DNA of 64,000 nt from an uncultured Rhizobiaceae bacterium (GTDB taxonomy: Bacteria; Pseudomonadota; Alphaproteobacteria; Rhizobiales; Rhizobiaceae): positions 1,054,001 to 1,118,000 of the forward strand of contig CATOTF010000002.1 in NCBI GenBank assembly GCA_951813045.1. The letters are read 5' to 3'. Below, piece after piece: positions 25,880-34,940 of this stretch. The stretch's first letter is position 1; each line of letters begins with the position of its first letter. A program made the translations under genes and the position numbers. The notes beneath the pieces are model-generated. The model was given only the letters and a program-made list of their open reading frames with translations. It was not told where the DNA came from and ran no database searches.

Positions 25880-26625
25880 ATCCTACCAACATTCTTGCTT
25901 CCATTCCGGTCGGATTGCGCGATCCGCTGCTAGCGGAGTACCGCAACATTGCAGCTAACTATTCGGAACAACGTTGGTCACCAGCCGAATTGGGTGGCGG
26001 ACTATTCTGCGAGATTGTTTATACAATCCTTTTGGGCCATGCTTCCGGAAGCTACGCCTCCTCACCGTCAAAGCCGAGGAACTTTGTCGGCGCTTGCCGA
26101 GGGTTAGAACAAAACAGTCATGTTCCGCGTAGCTTTCAAATTCTAATCCCCCGATTGCTACCGGCACTCTATGAAGTGAGAAACAATAGAGGCGTCGGGC
26201 ACGTTGGAGGTGATGTTGATCCTAACCACATGGACGCAACTTTTGTGTTGTCTAGTGCCAATTGGGTTATGTGTGAACTAATACGCGCTCTTCATTCCTT
26301 GCCTGTTCATGAGGCGCAAACAATCGTCGACAAACTGACTGAGATTCGGATTCCACTAATATGGGCAAAGGGTGATATTCGACGCGTCCTGAAACCTGAG
26401 ATGAAACAAAAACAACAAATCCTGGTGCTGCTCGCATCCGCTAGTAGTACCACCATTGGCGACTTACTGGATTGGCTTGAAGTAAAGAACCGCGCATATT
26501 TCATGAAAACCCTACGTGACATGCACAATAATCGTCTGTTGGAACTTGATGAATCTAGCGGTGCGATCGAGTTGTTGCCACCTGGCGCAAAAACAGCTGC
26601 AGATATAATTGGAGACTTGTCGTAG
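25876..26625 (+). CDS. HEPN/Abi_C-like protein with winged-helix-like tail; second gene of a coupled pair
   Basis: A 249-residue protein. Residues 15-140 are helical and contain VRNNRGVGH (101-109): an Arg-Asn, six residues from Arg to His, as in the RX4-6H motif of HEPN ribonucleases. An Ala-rich helix follows (FVLSSANWVMCELIRAL), a pattern like the Abi_C domain of abortive infection proteins. Residues 178-245 look like a winged helix (QQILVLLASASSTTIGDLLD, then YFMKTLRDMHNNRLLELDE). The TTG start overlaps the first gene. The HEPN assignment is by pattern and not certain. If right, it may be an RNA-cleaving effector controlled by the partner. Confidence 0.72.
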   Translation: MNPTNILASIPVGLRDPLLAEYRNIAANYSEQRWSPAELGGGLFCEIVYTILLGHASGSYASSPSKPRNFVGACRGLEQNSHVPRSFQILIPRLLPALYEVRNNRGVGHVGGDVDPNHMDATFVLSSANWVMCELIRALHSLPVHEAQTIVDKLTEIRIPLIWAKGDIRRVLKPEMKQKQQILVLLASASSTTIGDLLDWLEVKNRAYFMKTLRDMHNNRLLELDESSGAIELLPPGAKTAADIIGDLS

Positions 26626-26641
26626 GTTTGTTTCACCGTCT

Positions 26642-26848
26642 CTACCGATCGATAGCTTCTTCGTTGAGCCACCTTACCAACGATTCTAGGCCCACTTTTG
26701 TAAAGTGGAAGTCAGAGTCACAGAATATTGTGAACAACATAATAGTACCGTGGAATACGATCATGCCGCGATCAATATCTAGCCGTGCGAACTCAGCGCG
26801 GTTGTCCAGTCTGAATTGTTTTTCATCAACGTATTGACCAATTAGCAT
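26642..26848 (-). CDS. Possible small protein (68 residues), doubtful
   Basis: A frame from ATG 26848 lies in the 325-bp gap between the coupled pair and the broken abortive-infection gene, convergent with the pair. The product has mixed composition (VDEKQFRLDNRAEFARLD) and no recognisable domain. The upstream sequence lacks a clear ribosome site. It may be chance. Nothing else is seen in this gap. Confidence 0.25.
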   Translation of the reverse strand: MLIGQYVDEKQFRLDNRAEFARLDIDRGMIVFHGTIMLFTIFCDSDFHFTKVGLESLVRWLNEEAIDR

Positions 26849-26950
26849 ATCTAGCGTCGGTCGTTTTCTGAAACAGCAATATTTGTTAAGAGTAGAAGAG
26901 CGTATCTGCGCTGTTCATTGCATGAGCAATTTTACCAAGTAGAGGAAAAA

Positions 26951-27774
26951 ATGGACGGAACAAAACTACCAAAAAAGCCTGCTCGGTGGCCGGTGGTAGT
27001 CACCTTTTTTGTGGCGGCAATTCTGTGGGCCGCGAATTGGAACTACGCGCTGATGCTGCCTTCCGGTGAACGAGGCACTTTTGGAGATATGTTTGGAGCG
27101 GTAAACTCCTTGTTTTCCGGTTTCGCGTTCGTCGGAGTTATTTATGCGATCACAATGCAACGCCATGAAATATCTATCGCCCGCCAAGACATCCGATATA
27201 CGAAAGAAATATTGGACGATCAGAAAGCGCAGCTAATCCAACAAAATCAAGAAGCAAAAAAGCAGACATTCGAAGCTACCTTTTTCCAGCTCGTCAGATT
27301 GTTGTCTGACATCACAAATCAAATCGACATTCAGAGGTTAGAAAACGGGGTTTCAGTTATCACAAGGGGGAAAGATGTTTTCCCTGTATTTCTCAAACGC
27401 TTGAAAAAAGCATACGAGCCTATGGCAACGGCCTTGTATGGGGGCATGACTTTCAAAAAGCATATGAGGAATTTTACGCAAAGCATAACACCGAATTGGG
27501 GCACTATTTCCGCACAGTTTACAACATTTATAAATTCATTGATGCAACAGATATTCCAGACAAGCGATTTTATTCGAACATTGTCCGAGCTCAACTATCA
27601 GACGCAGAAGTAGCCTTGCTTTTTCACAACGGCCTTTCAAGACACGGGCGCGAGAAATTTAAACCCCTGATGGAGCGGTATGGACTTCTAAAAAATGTCA
27701 ATGAGAAAGACATACTCAATCCGACCATGAAGGAAGAATACAGCACCGACGCTTTTGGCACGTCTGGGGCATAA
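26951..27774 (+). pseudogene. Putative phage abortive infection protein (AbiC-like), frameshifted
   Basis: The N-terminal part has two membrane segments (about residues 13-30 and 52-68) and a coiled coil (IRYTKEILDDQKAQLIQQ), then ATFFQLVRLLSDI. This layout is that of the putative AbiC phage-defence family. After about residue 163 the frame changes at a run of five G (27440-27444). The other frame then continues in family style, with FQKAYEEFYAKHNTELGHYF, later IPDKRFYSNIVRAQLS and GLSRHGREKFKPL, to a stop at 27774. One more G would join the parts as LYGGHDFQKAY. ATG 26951 has GAGGA upstream; an ATG at 26918 lacks one. It is either a true mutation or a sequencing error. Confidence 0.82.
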
Positions 27775-27936
27775 AGCAGAGCAATAATAAGGCCGGATTC
27801 ATTGGACCAAACATCGTTTCCTTGGATCGAACCATCCCTCGATGCGAGGTCCGCTTCCACGAAATTTTGGCGGTGTGTATCAGTATGATCTAATGTCCGG
27901 TGTGGGCCGCTTCTTCAATAGAACTTTTTTGGGGCA

Positions 27937-28257
27937 TTAAGACAGGGCATCATTGATAGCGTTTCGCGCTTTCGCAACTGTTTCTGTGACCTGTTGATCA
28001 ACTACGGTTTTCTGGCTCACGTGGAGCGAAATTACAGCTTTGGCGTTTGGGTGATGATTGATATCCGACGGCTTGCGAACATCAACAACCCTGTCCGCTG
28101 CAACAAATATTGGAGTGCCTATTGGTGTTGTAAGTCCTGCGAGTGGCTCATGCTCGCGAATGCGGTCGACTAGATCAGTCAACTTATCGGAGACTGAATT
28201 ACGCTTCCCTTCCAGGTCCAGAGTGACTGATTTTTTTGGCTCGGCAGGGCCTGTCAA
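27937..28257 (-). CDS. Hypothetical protein (106 residues), possibly 5'-truncated by IS21
   Basis: A frame with TTG at 28257 and AGG nearby as a weak ribosome site. The product is soluble, with a helix (VSDKLTDLVDRIREHEPLAG), a beta-rich centre (TPIFVAADRVVDV) and a helical end (VTETVAKARNAINDALS). I do not recognise it. The frame stays open upstream into the end of the IS21 element near 28280, so the true N-terminus may be lost. Its promoter would in any case be displaced. Confidence 0.45.
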   Translation of the reverse strand: MTGPAEPKKSVTLDLEGKRNSVSDKLTDLVDRIREHEPLAGLTTPIGTPIFVAADRVVDVRKPSDINHHPNAKAVISLHVSQKTVVDQQVTETVAKARNAINDALS

Positions 28258-28337
28258 TCCCAGCCTAAAATGGGTCTTGATCCCGGAGTAAAATTGGCCA
28301 GATTTTGGGACGTTTGTGTTTTTGATCTGGTTTAGTG

Positions 28338-29114
28338 TCAGTTGATTTGAACAGATTTTTGTTTTCGGCTCTGGTGCAACCTGTAGCTTTCACCATTCAT
28401 CTCCAGGATGTGGACGTGGTGTGTCAGCCGGTCGAGTATTGCGCCCGTTAGGCGTTCTGATCCGAAGACCTCTGTCCATTCGTCGAATGGTAGATTGGAT
28501 GTGATGATGATGGAACCGCGTTCATACCGTTGGCTGATTACTTCGAACAGCAACTCCGCCCCGGTTTTGGAGAGAGGGACGAAGCCCAGTTCGTCAATGA
28601 TCAGCAGGTCTTGAGCTGCCAGTTGTTTTTGATGCCGTTGCAAGCGACGTTCATCAACGGCCTCGATCATCTCATGAACCAGTGCAGCAGCCGTGGTGAA
28701 GCGGACTTTCATCCCCTTTTGGCAGGCAGCCAGTCCAAGGCCGAGGGCAACATGGGTTTTGCCGGTTCCACTTGGTCCTAACGCGATGATGTTTTGGCGT
28801 TTCGCAGCGTACTCGCAACGGGCCAGTTCCATCACGAGCACCTTGTTCACTGACGGGATCGTTTTGAAGTCAAAGCTGTCGAGGCTCTTGGTTGCCGGGA
28901 ACTTCGCAGCTTTGATGCGTCGCTCCACCATTCGGCGCTCACGTTCAATCAGCTCCAACTCACATAACCGCAGGAGATATTGGACATGATCCTTATTCTC
29001 AGCGGCACATTGTTGGGCCTGTTTGGTATATTCACTCTGGAAGGTTGGCAGCCGAAGTTTGGTCAGATGATGTTTGAGTAGAACTTGCGGTGTATCGGTA
29101 ACAGTGTCGTTCAT
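28338..29114 (-). CDS. istB: IS21-family helper ATPase IstB
   Basis: A 258-residue AAA+ ATPase that helps IstA choose and join target DNA. Walker A is LGPSGTGKTHVAL, Walker B is LLIIDELGFV, and the sensor region ITSNLPFDEW is present. The start overlaps the istA stop by 4 bp (ATGA), so translation is coupled. The gene looks complete. Confidence 0.95.
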   Translation of the reverse strand: MNDTVTDTPQVLLKHHLTKLRLPTFQSEYTKQAQQCAAENKDHVQYLLRLCELELIERERRMVERRIKAAKFPATKSLDSFDFKTIPSVNKVLVMELARCEYAAKRQNIIALGPSGTGKTHVALGLGLAACQKGMKVRFTTAAALVHEMIEAVDERRLQRHQKQLAAQDLLIIDELGFVPLSKTGAELLFEVISQRYERGSIIITSNLPFDEWTEVFGSERLTGAILDRLTHHVHILEMNGESYRLHQSRKQKSVQIN

Positions 29115-30619
29115 GCTGCCGCCTCCGACAACAGCACGGCATAGCTGGCAGGTTTTGTCGTCTCGACCACCGCTTTGGGCAAATAGGGGTAGATGTCGAG
29201 ATCAAGCCTGGGCGGTCGCCGCTCGATCCGGCACAGAATAAGGTGCTTGATCGCATCATAGCCAATGGCACCCAGATCCAAAGCTTGTTGGATTGCGGCG
29301 TGAACGTGCTCCAGCTCAAAAGTTTCCAGCAGACGCAGGATCTGAACATACTCGCGTTTTCCCGCCTTACCCATGCGGGCTTCTAATAAACGATGAAGGA
29401 TCGCAAATGCATCGGGTAAACCCCAGCCTTGCAATGGTGCCGCCTGATCGAGAGCACCTACCTTTTGTTCCAGCAAGGGCAGATAGTGAAGCGGGTCGAA
29501 GATCATGTCTGCCTTCTCATAAGACCGACGATGGCGGGCAATAATCTCGGTTCCACTGCCAATCACAACCTCATGGATGTAACCGCGAACCTGAACCTCA
29601 TGATGGGCAAAGGCGACAGGAACGGAGTAATCATTATTGCGGTAGCGGATCATCGAGATTGACGTTGCCCGCGTGCTAAACTTTTCACACGCGTCGTATG
29701 GCGTTGGGGGCAATGCCATCAGCGCGTCCAGGTCTCTCAGCAATCGTTCACCAATACTCTCACCATGTCCGCGAACAACATCATCCTGACGCTTCAGGCA
29801 GCATTCTTCCAACCAGGCGTTCAAGGCATCAAAGCTGTCGAACCGTGGGGCTGGGATGAGAAAGTTCCTGCGACCGTAACCAATGACGCCTTCGACATTC
29901 CCTTTATCATTGCCTTTGCCAGGGCGACCAAACTTATCCTCAAACAGATAGTGCGATTGTAGCTCTGAGAAAGTTCTCGTGCGTATCCGTTTGCCACCGC
30001 CCAGGATCTTTGCAACTGCAATCACGGTGTTGTCGTAGAGCATCGACAACGGCACACCGCCGAAGAAAGCAAACGCAGCATTGTGACCGTCACAGAAGGC
30101 TTCTGTTGTTTCCGCCGGATACGCCTTCATGAAGAACGCATCCGAATGCGGCAACGATATAGCGATGTAATGCAGCTTGCGTTCGACACCGTCGATCACG
30201 CCGAACGTCTCACCAAAATCGACCTGAGCATGGCCGGGCGCGTGAACCAGAGGAACAAACACCTCCTGGGTTCGTCTTTGCTTCTCACGCACATAATCAG
30301 TGACAATGGTGATCCCGCCAGTGAACCCGTGCTCATCCCGTAACCGCGCATGAATACGCTTGGCTGTGTGCCGTTGCTTTTTGATGACCTTTTTGTCGTC
30401 TTTCAGGATCTGATCAATTATCCCAACAAACGGATCCAACTTCGGGCGAACAGGCGCGGTCGTTCTTTGATAACCGGGCGGAACCGAGTGCTTCAGGATC
30501 TTCGCCACGGTTTTGCGATCAATCCCGAACAAACGGGCCACCTCGCTATTGTTCTTCCCATCCACATGGCACGCTCGACGCACCCGACTATACAAATCCA
30601 CAGAATACATCTTCCCCAC
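29111..30619 (-). CDS. istA: IS21-family transposase IstA
   Basis: A 502-residue transposase. An N-terminal helix-turn-helix (NSEVARLFGIDRKTVAKIL) precedes an rve-type catalytic core with the acidic residues in QVDFGETFG, LYDNTVIAV and KGNVEGVIGYGRRN. The C-terminal Mu-type region follows. Length and motifs are complete, so the element may be active. Confidence 0.95.
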   Translation of the reverse strand: MGKMYSVDLYSRVRRACHVDGKNNSEVARLFGIDRKTVAKILKHSVPPGYQRTTAPVRPKLDPFVGIIDQILKDDKKVIKKQRHTAKRIHARLRDEHGFTGGITIVTDYVREKQRRTQEVFVPLVHAPGHAQVDFGETFGVIDGVERKLHYIAISLPHSDAFFMKAYPAETTEAFCDGHNAAFAFFGGVPLSMLYDNTVIAVAKILGGGKRIRTRTFSELQSHYLFEDKFGRPGKGNDKGNVEGVIGYGRRNFLIPAPRFDSFDALNAWLEECCLKRQDDVVRGHGESIGERLLRDLDALMALPPTPYDACEKFSTRATSISMIRYRNNDYSVPVAFAHHEVQVRGYIHEVVIGSGTEIIARHRRSYEKADMIFDPLHYLPLLEQKVGALDQAAPLQGWGLPDAFAILHRLLEARMGKAGKREYVQILRLLETFELEHVHAAIQQALDLGAIGYDAIKHLILCRIERRPPRLDLDIYPYLPKAVVETTKPASYAVLLSEAAA

Positions 30620-30671
30620 CTAATACTCACAAGCACAAGGTGTCAGAGTGCGGAATTTTACTCCGCGACGG

Positions 30672-31451
30672 TCAGATTACCCAACCATTTCTGTGGTCAT
30701 TTTGTCTCCGGGATTCACATTCTCGTAGTGCTGTCACCAGTGCGATGGGGGCCTGGGTCATGGCCCAGACGACCAGCACATAGGCGAGAAGGGATCCGCT
30801 GCCACCGATAATCAGTACTTTTCTCCCTTCCGTAAAGACAGCTTTAAGGGCAGGGCGGTTGAAGGTTCCTATTATGAGGGAGAATGTCAGCGCGTTAAGA
30901 GTGGTCATCCAGGCGATATAGCCAACCGCAGTGCCCGCGGCCCGCGCGCCAAGACCGTCGAGCAGAGAATATCCGGCAATGCAGCAACCGGTAAGCAAGG
31001 CGGCACCCACCGCTTTTGGGTTGTGCAACCCGTCAGACTGGCGCAGCAGCGCCAGACAGAATATCCCGGCAACAATGAGCCCGACCGCCCACAATTGCTG
31101 CGACACGAATGTGACGCCCAACACCAACACGGAAAACACCATAACGATCGCTGGGCCGCTGCCCCGGGCAATAGGGTAGACCTGTGTAAAATCCCCCAAC
31201 CGATAGGCAGACATCAACCCCAATTGGTAAAGTGTATGCACGCAGACGGACGCCGCCAGCAGTGGCCAGCTTTCGGGCGCTGGAGTTGGCACAAACGGCA
31301 TGGCCAATAACGCCAGTGGCGCATGGCCAAGTGTAATGGCCGTCATTGAAACGACCTTGTCGCTGGTCGACTTCACCATGCCGTTCCACGATGCGTGGAC
31401 AACCGCAGCCATCAGGACGATGAAGAAAACCGATAAGGTCAATTGATGCAC
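30672..31451 (-). pseudogene. EamA/DMT-family transporter, 3' end lost at IS21
   Basis: The first 244 residues form about eight membrane helices of an EamA-type drug/metabolite transporter (FFIVLMAAVVHASWNGMVKS at the start, APIALVTALRE at the end of the intact part). After LRE at 30720 the frame runs into the IS21 end and stops after 15 foreign residues (CESRRQNDHRNGWVI). The last one or two helices, with the usual ERL-type motif, are missing and not found beyond the IS element. It is probably non-functional. The gene is divergent from the FMN glutamate-synthase-like gene. Confidence 0.85.
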
Positions 31452-31692
31452 GATCCAGAGATGTTGGACCCCGTGGTAGTAGGTGGCCAGAACGCCTTCT
31501 AATCTACTGTTCCACGCTCAAACGCAAGTTGATCGACGGTTATGTGGGGCGCCCATTCAAGAGACGTTGCGAAATCGTGATGTGTGAATGAAAACAATAT
31601 TCTGGCTAATCTGACTCATCAATGGCACATGGCAGTTAGTGATTTGCAACAGCGATTTGCAACTGCGGCAACCTAGATACAGGAATACTCAT

Positions 31693-33204
31693 ATGGAAAA
31701 CCTATTCTCGAGCACCGTGATGCAAGGTGTTTCGATTCTATCGGCACTACTATTGTTCGTTATCGGGGTGCTCGTTCTGGTCGCGATTGTATTTTTCATA
31801 ATTGACATCAGCCAGACAGCCGATGCGGTGCGGCGCAATTACCCTGTAATCGGGCGTTTTCGGTCGCTGTTTTCGAACTTGGGGGAGTTTTTTCGCCAAT
31901 ACTTCTTCGCTATGGATCGCGAGGAAATGCCGTTTAACAGGGCGGAGCGGGAATGGATTGCCAAATCCGCGGAGGGTAGGGACAATACCGTTGCTTTTGG
32001 TTCAACCCGTAATCTCTCCCCAGTGGGCACCGCAATCTTTGTCAATTGCCCTTATCCAACCCTGGATGAGGATGCGGAAGAAACGCCTGCAGTTACCATC
32101 GGTCCCCATTGCAAGAACCCTTACGATGCGAAATCACTGATCAATATTTCCGGTATGAGTTTCGGCGCGATATCAAAACCTGCCGTATTGGCCTTATCTC
32201 GTGGGGCGAAGATGGCCGGCTGTTGGTACAACACCGGCGAGGGCGGTCTGTCCCAATATCATCTGCACGGCGGTTGCGATATCGTTTTTCAAATTGGAAC
32301 CGCAAAATATGGAGTTCGAGACGGCGAAGGTAAACTCAGCGACGATAAGTTGCGGGAGGTCGCGGCCCATGAACAGGTAAAAATGTTCGAAATCAAGATG
32401 AGCCAGGGAGCCAAACCCGGTAAGGGTGGCATTTTGCCCGGCGCGAAAGTGAGTGCTGAAATCGCGAAAATTCGCGGCATCCCGGAAGGCACGGATTCAA
32501 TCTCGCCCAACCGTCACCCAGAAATTGATAACAATGGTGAATTGCTGGACTTTATCGCACAGGTGCGAGACGTGACAGGCAAGCCGACAGGTTTCAAATG
32601 CGTCGTCGGTGCCTATGGATGGTTGGAGCGTTTGTGCGATGAGATACATGAGCGCGGGATAAAAAGCGCTCCCGATTTCATCACCGTCGACAGCGGTGAC
32701 GGGGGTACAGGCGCTGCTCCCATGCCATTGATGGATAATGTCGGACTACCGATCAAGGAATCTCTCCCCATCGTGATAGACATACTGAAACGCTACGGGC
32801 TGCGTGACCGGATTAAAGTGATCGCGTCCGGCAAGCTCGTAACGCCAGCCGAAGTTGCGTGGGCCTATTGTGCAGGCACAGATTTCGTAACATCAGCCCG
32901 TGGGTTTATGTTCTCACTAGGGTGTATTCAGGCACTCAAATGCAACAAAAACACCTGCCCAACCGGTATTACGACCCACGACGCGCGCCTGCAAAAAGGC
33001 CTCGACCCGCGCGACAAGGCAACAAAAGTTGCCAATTTTGCAAGCAAGATAAGCTACGGCGTCAATCTCATCGCCCATTCCTGCGGCGCCCGCCACCCAA
33101 GAGCGCTAAAACGCTATCACGTACGCATGGTACAACAGGACGGCAGATCAAAAGCCATGGACGAATTGTTTCCAGAAGTTGAAAAGGTGAAGAAGACGGC
33201 TTGA
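31693..33204 (+). CDS. Membrane-anchored FMN-binding glutamate-synthase-domain protein
   Basis: A 503-residue protein with an N-terminal membrane helix (about 12-37) followed by the FMN-binding glutamate synthase domain (Glu_synthase). It shows ISGMSFGAISKPAV, EGGLSQYHLHGG, the FMN site TVDSGDGGTGAAP, and CIQALKCNKNTCPTGI, which has the C-x5-C-x4-C spacing of the 3Fe-4S cluster in GltB. It lacks the glutaminase and C-terminal domains of true GltB. Its substrate is unknown, though relatives are often called glutamate synthase or 2-oxoacid/methylglutamate-related. ATG at 31693 has AGGA 8 bp upstream; a GTG-type start at 31639 is less likely. Confidence 0.85.
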   Translation: MENLFSSTVMQGVSILSALLLFVIGVLVLVAIVFFIIDISQTADAVRRNYPVIGRFRSLFSNLGEFFRQYFFAMDREEMPFNRAEREWIAKSAEGRDNTVAFGSTRNLSPVGTAIFVNCPYPTLDEDAEETPAVTIGPHCKNPYDAKSLINISGMSFGAISKPAVLALSRGAKMAGCWYNTGEGGLSQYHLHGGCDIVFQIGTAKYGVRDGEGKLSDDKLREVAAHEQVKMFEIKMSQGAKPGKGGILPGAKVSAEIAKIRGIPEGTDSISPNRHPEIDNNGELLDFIAQVRDVTGKPTGFKCVVGAYGWLERLCDEIHERGIKSAPDFITVDSGDGGTGAAPMPLMDNVGLPIKESLPIVIDILKRYGLRDRIKVIASGKLVTPAEVAWAYCAGTDFVTSARGFMFSLGCIQALKCNKNTCPTGITTHDARLQKGLDPRDKATKVANFASKISYGVNLIAHSCGARHPRALKRYHVRMVQQDGRSKAMDELFPEVEKVKKTA

Positions 33205-33532
33205 GCAGGAAAGCTGAGGGTATATGCGGGCATTCAACTAATTAGTTTGACTGAGACCCGTGCGCAGGATGAGCCTCAGCGTTTCTTGAGATGGATTTTT
33301 TTGTATTGGGCCTGGAATGTTAAAGCGGAACAACCGGTGTGGTTCTTTCATCAACATTGAAGTTATGCCCATCTCATAACCACCTTAAATTCCATTTATT
33401 AGGTAAGTGAAGGCAAGAGCCGCCGATTGTTTTGAGGCTCCCATGGAACCGCTATCAAATTCAATTTGACAACGAACTTCGAACTGACCAATGTCCGTTC
33501 GATTTTGATTTGAAGACTGGGATTTAGGACTG
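33205..33532. other. Intergenic gap, nothing recognised
   Basis: It holds 328 bp without a supported frame. A weak CTGAG/CTCAG stem near 33250-33280, followed at a distance by a T-run, could be a terminator for the upstream gene, but the spacing is poor. Confidence 0.4.
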
Positions 33533-34849
33533 TTGGACGTATTTTTGTATGGCGTTTATGCATTAGATATCGTCGACACCATAGAGTTTACAAATATTGA
33601 GCTTCATGAACTCGCTCGTACACCATTCGTCGTAAATCTCGGGATTTTAAGCGCTTTACTTGTCCCCAAAATTGCCCAGGGCAATGTGCGTAGCGCATTG
33701 ATCTGGTTGAGCCTTGCATGCTTGTTGGTCATGGCTGGTCCCATTTTTACGGCTGCTTTACTGGTCAGCTGTGGGTGTGTGTTCCTGCTGGCAAGAGTGT
33801 TGCAAAAATTGTCCATTCGAACGGACAATTCTGGACTGCCGCTGTTGCTTGGGTGGCTGGTGATTAATTCGACCTATTTCCCATTATTCTATGCGACTTT
33901 TCCACCCGTTGCCGGGTTTCTCACAATCGGAGAGTTCTTCATTCTCTGGGGTCCGCTTTTCGTCTTTTTCCGCTCCATTCACTACATTCACCTGTCCTGC
34001 AAACAACGTGTCGACCCGTATGGTGAAAACGCATTTCAGCATTTTTTGCTCTACATCATTCATTTTCCATCGTTTTGGCTCGGTCCTTATCAAAGGTTCC
34101 ATCAGTTCGACAGCGAAGTGTCGACCTGCAAATCGCGCATAAATCGCGAGAATAACATTGCAGGCCTCAAGCGCATCGCGATCGGTTTCGTTAAGCTGAT
34201 CATCATTTTTCACGTCTTCAACGTGCCGTATTTTTACAAGCTCGATTATTACGGCCCCTTCGCGGATGCACTTTTTGCCAATGGTGATGCAGGTCCGGGC
34301 CATCTGTGGTTCATGATGATCATGTTTGTGCTGCGAATGGGACTGTTTATTTCCGCCCTCAGCGACGGTGTTATCGGCATGAATTTATTGATTGGTATCC
34401 GGGTGCCGGAAAATTCCAACTGGCCAATTTTAGCGAAAGACCTGCGGGATTTCTGGCGCCGTTGGCACATTCAGGCCGGCGTTTTTTTGCGCGATGAAGT
34501 TGCCATACCATTGAGCAATCGGCGCACCAGATACGTCGGGTACTTATGTGTTTTCATCTATTGCGGGTTTTTCCACGTGCCTTCGTTCGTTGCGATCGTC
34601 TGTTTTCCAATTATTCAAGTCATCCTGTTCAAAGCGACCGATTTGTGGGGCGGGTTTTGGGAAACCCAGGAAAATCGAGGTGGAAAAATCGCCAGGCTCG
34701 GGAAATCTTTATATCTGCATGACAGTTGGCTGTCAGCAATTCTGGGCATGGGGATCGTTCTGATAGCTGTTGTGGTGAGTTGGACGTTTATATTTGACCG
34801 TTACCACGGTGGAGCGCTGATCCTGCCCCGAATGTTCGGTTTGTCCTGA
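33533..34849 (+). CDS. MBOAT-family membrane protein (probable O-acyltransferase)
   Basis: A 438-residue protein with about ten hydrophobic segments. The MBOAT signature is seen as DFWRRWHIQAGVFLRDEVAIPL (in part DFWRRWHIQAGVFLRD) near residue 320, and a second conserved His follows in YCGFFHVPSFVA. Such proteins transfer acyl groups to sugars, peptides or lipids. No AlgJ/AlgX or DltD-like partner is nearby, so the acceptor is unknown. The start is a TTG with AGGA close upstream; no ATG fits near the N-terminus. It is convergent with the next gene. Confidence 0.75.
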   Translation: MDVFLYGVYALDIVDTIEFTNIELHELARTPFVVNLGILSALLVPKIAQGNVRSALIWLSLACLLVMAGPIFTAALLVSCGCVFLLARVLQKLSIRTDNSGLPLLLGWLVINSTYFPLFYATFPPVAGFLTIGEFFILWGPLFVFFRSIHYIHLSCKQRVDPYGENAFQHFLLYIIHFPSFWLGPYQRFHQFDSEVSTCKSRINRENNIAGLKRIAIGFVKLIIIFHVFNVPYFYKLDYYGPFADALFANGDAGPGHLWFMMIMFVLRMGLFISALSDGVIGMNLLIGIRVPENSNWPILAKDLRDFWRRWHIQAGVFLRDEVAIPLSNRRTRYVGYLCVFIYCGFFHVPSFVAIVCFPIIQVILFKATDLWGGFWETQENRGGKIARLGKSLYLHDSWLSAILGMGIVLIAVVVSWTFIFDRYHGGALILPRMFGLS

Positions 34850-34940
34850 ATGGGAACCTGCATTGGTGCCTATGAAATTGCACTGTTCAAAGATTTGAAT
34901 TGATTGATATTTCGACGCTTTGAAATCGGTCAGGTAGAGC

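Larger units (their letters stand above)
28275..30719 (-). mobile_element. IS21-family insertion sequence
   Basis: It contains istA and istB, which overlap. The left end on the plus strand reads TCTTGATCCCGGAGTAAAAT and the right end, read inward, TGTGAATCCCGGAGACAAAA. The repeats are imperfect, and a second GGAGTAAAATT copy lies inside the right end near 30654-30664, as multiple terminal repeats do in IS21. Ends are placed to within a few bases. I see no target duplication, and the gene on the right is cut while its missing part is absent from the left flank. A deletion next to the element is therefore likely. Confidence 0.8.

Noticed and set aside
31648-31676. Two adjacent copies of GATTTGCAAC upstream of the glutamate-synthase-like gene
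   Set aside because: The repeats are short, and such a pair can arise by chance. No regulator gene next to it suggests a role.
33250-33310. A CTGAG/CTCAG stem followed by T-rich sequence
   Set aside because: The loop is long, the stem is only 5 bp and the T-run is well separated, so it is not a convincing terminator.
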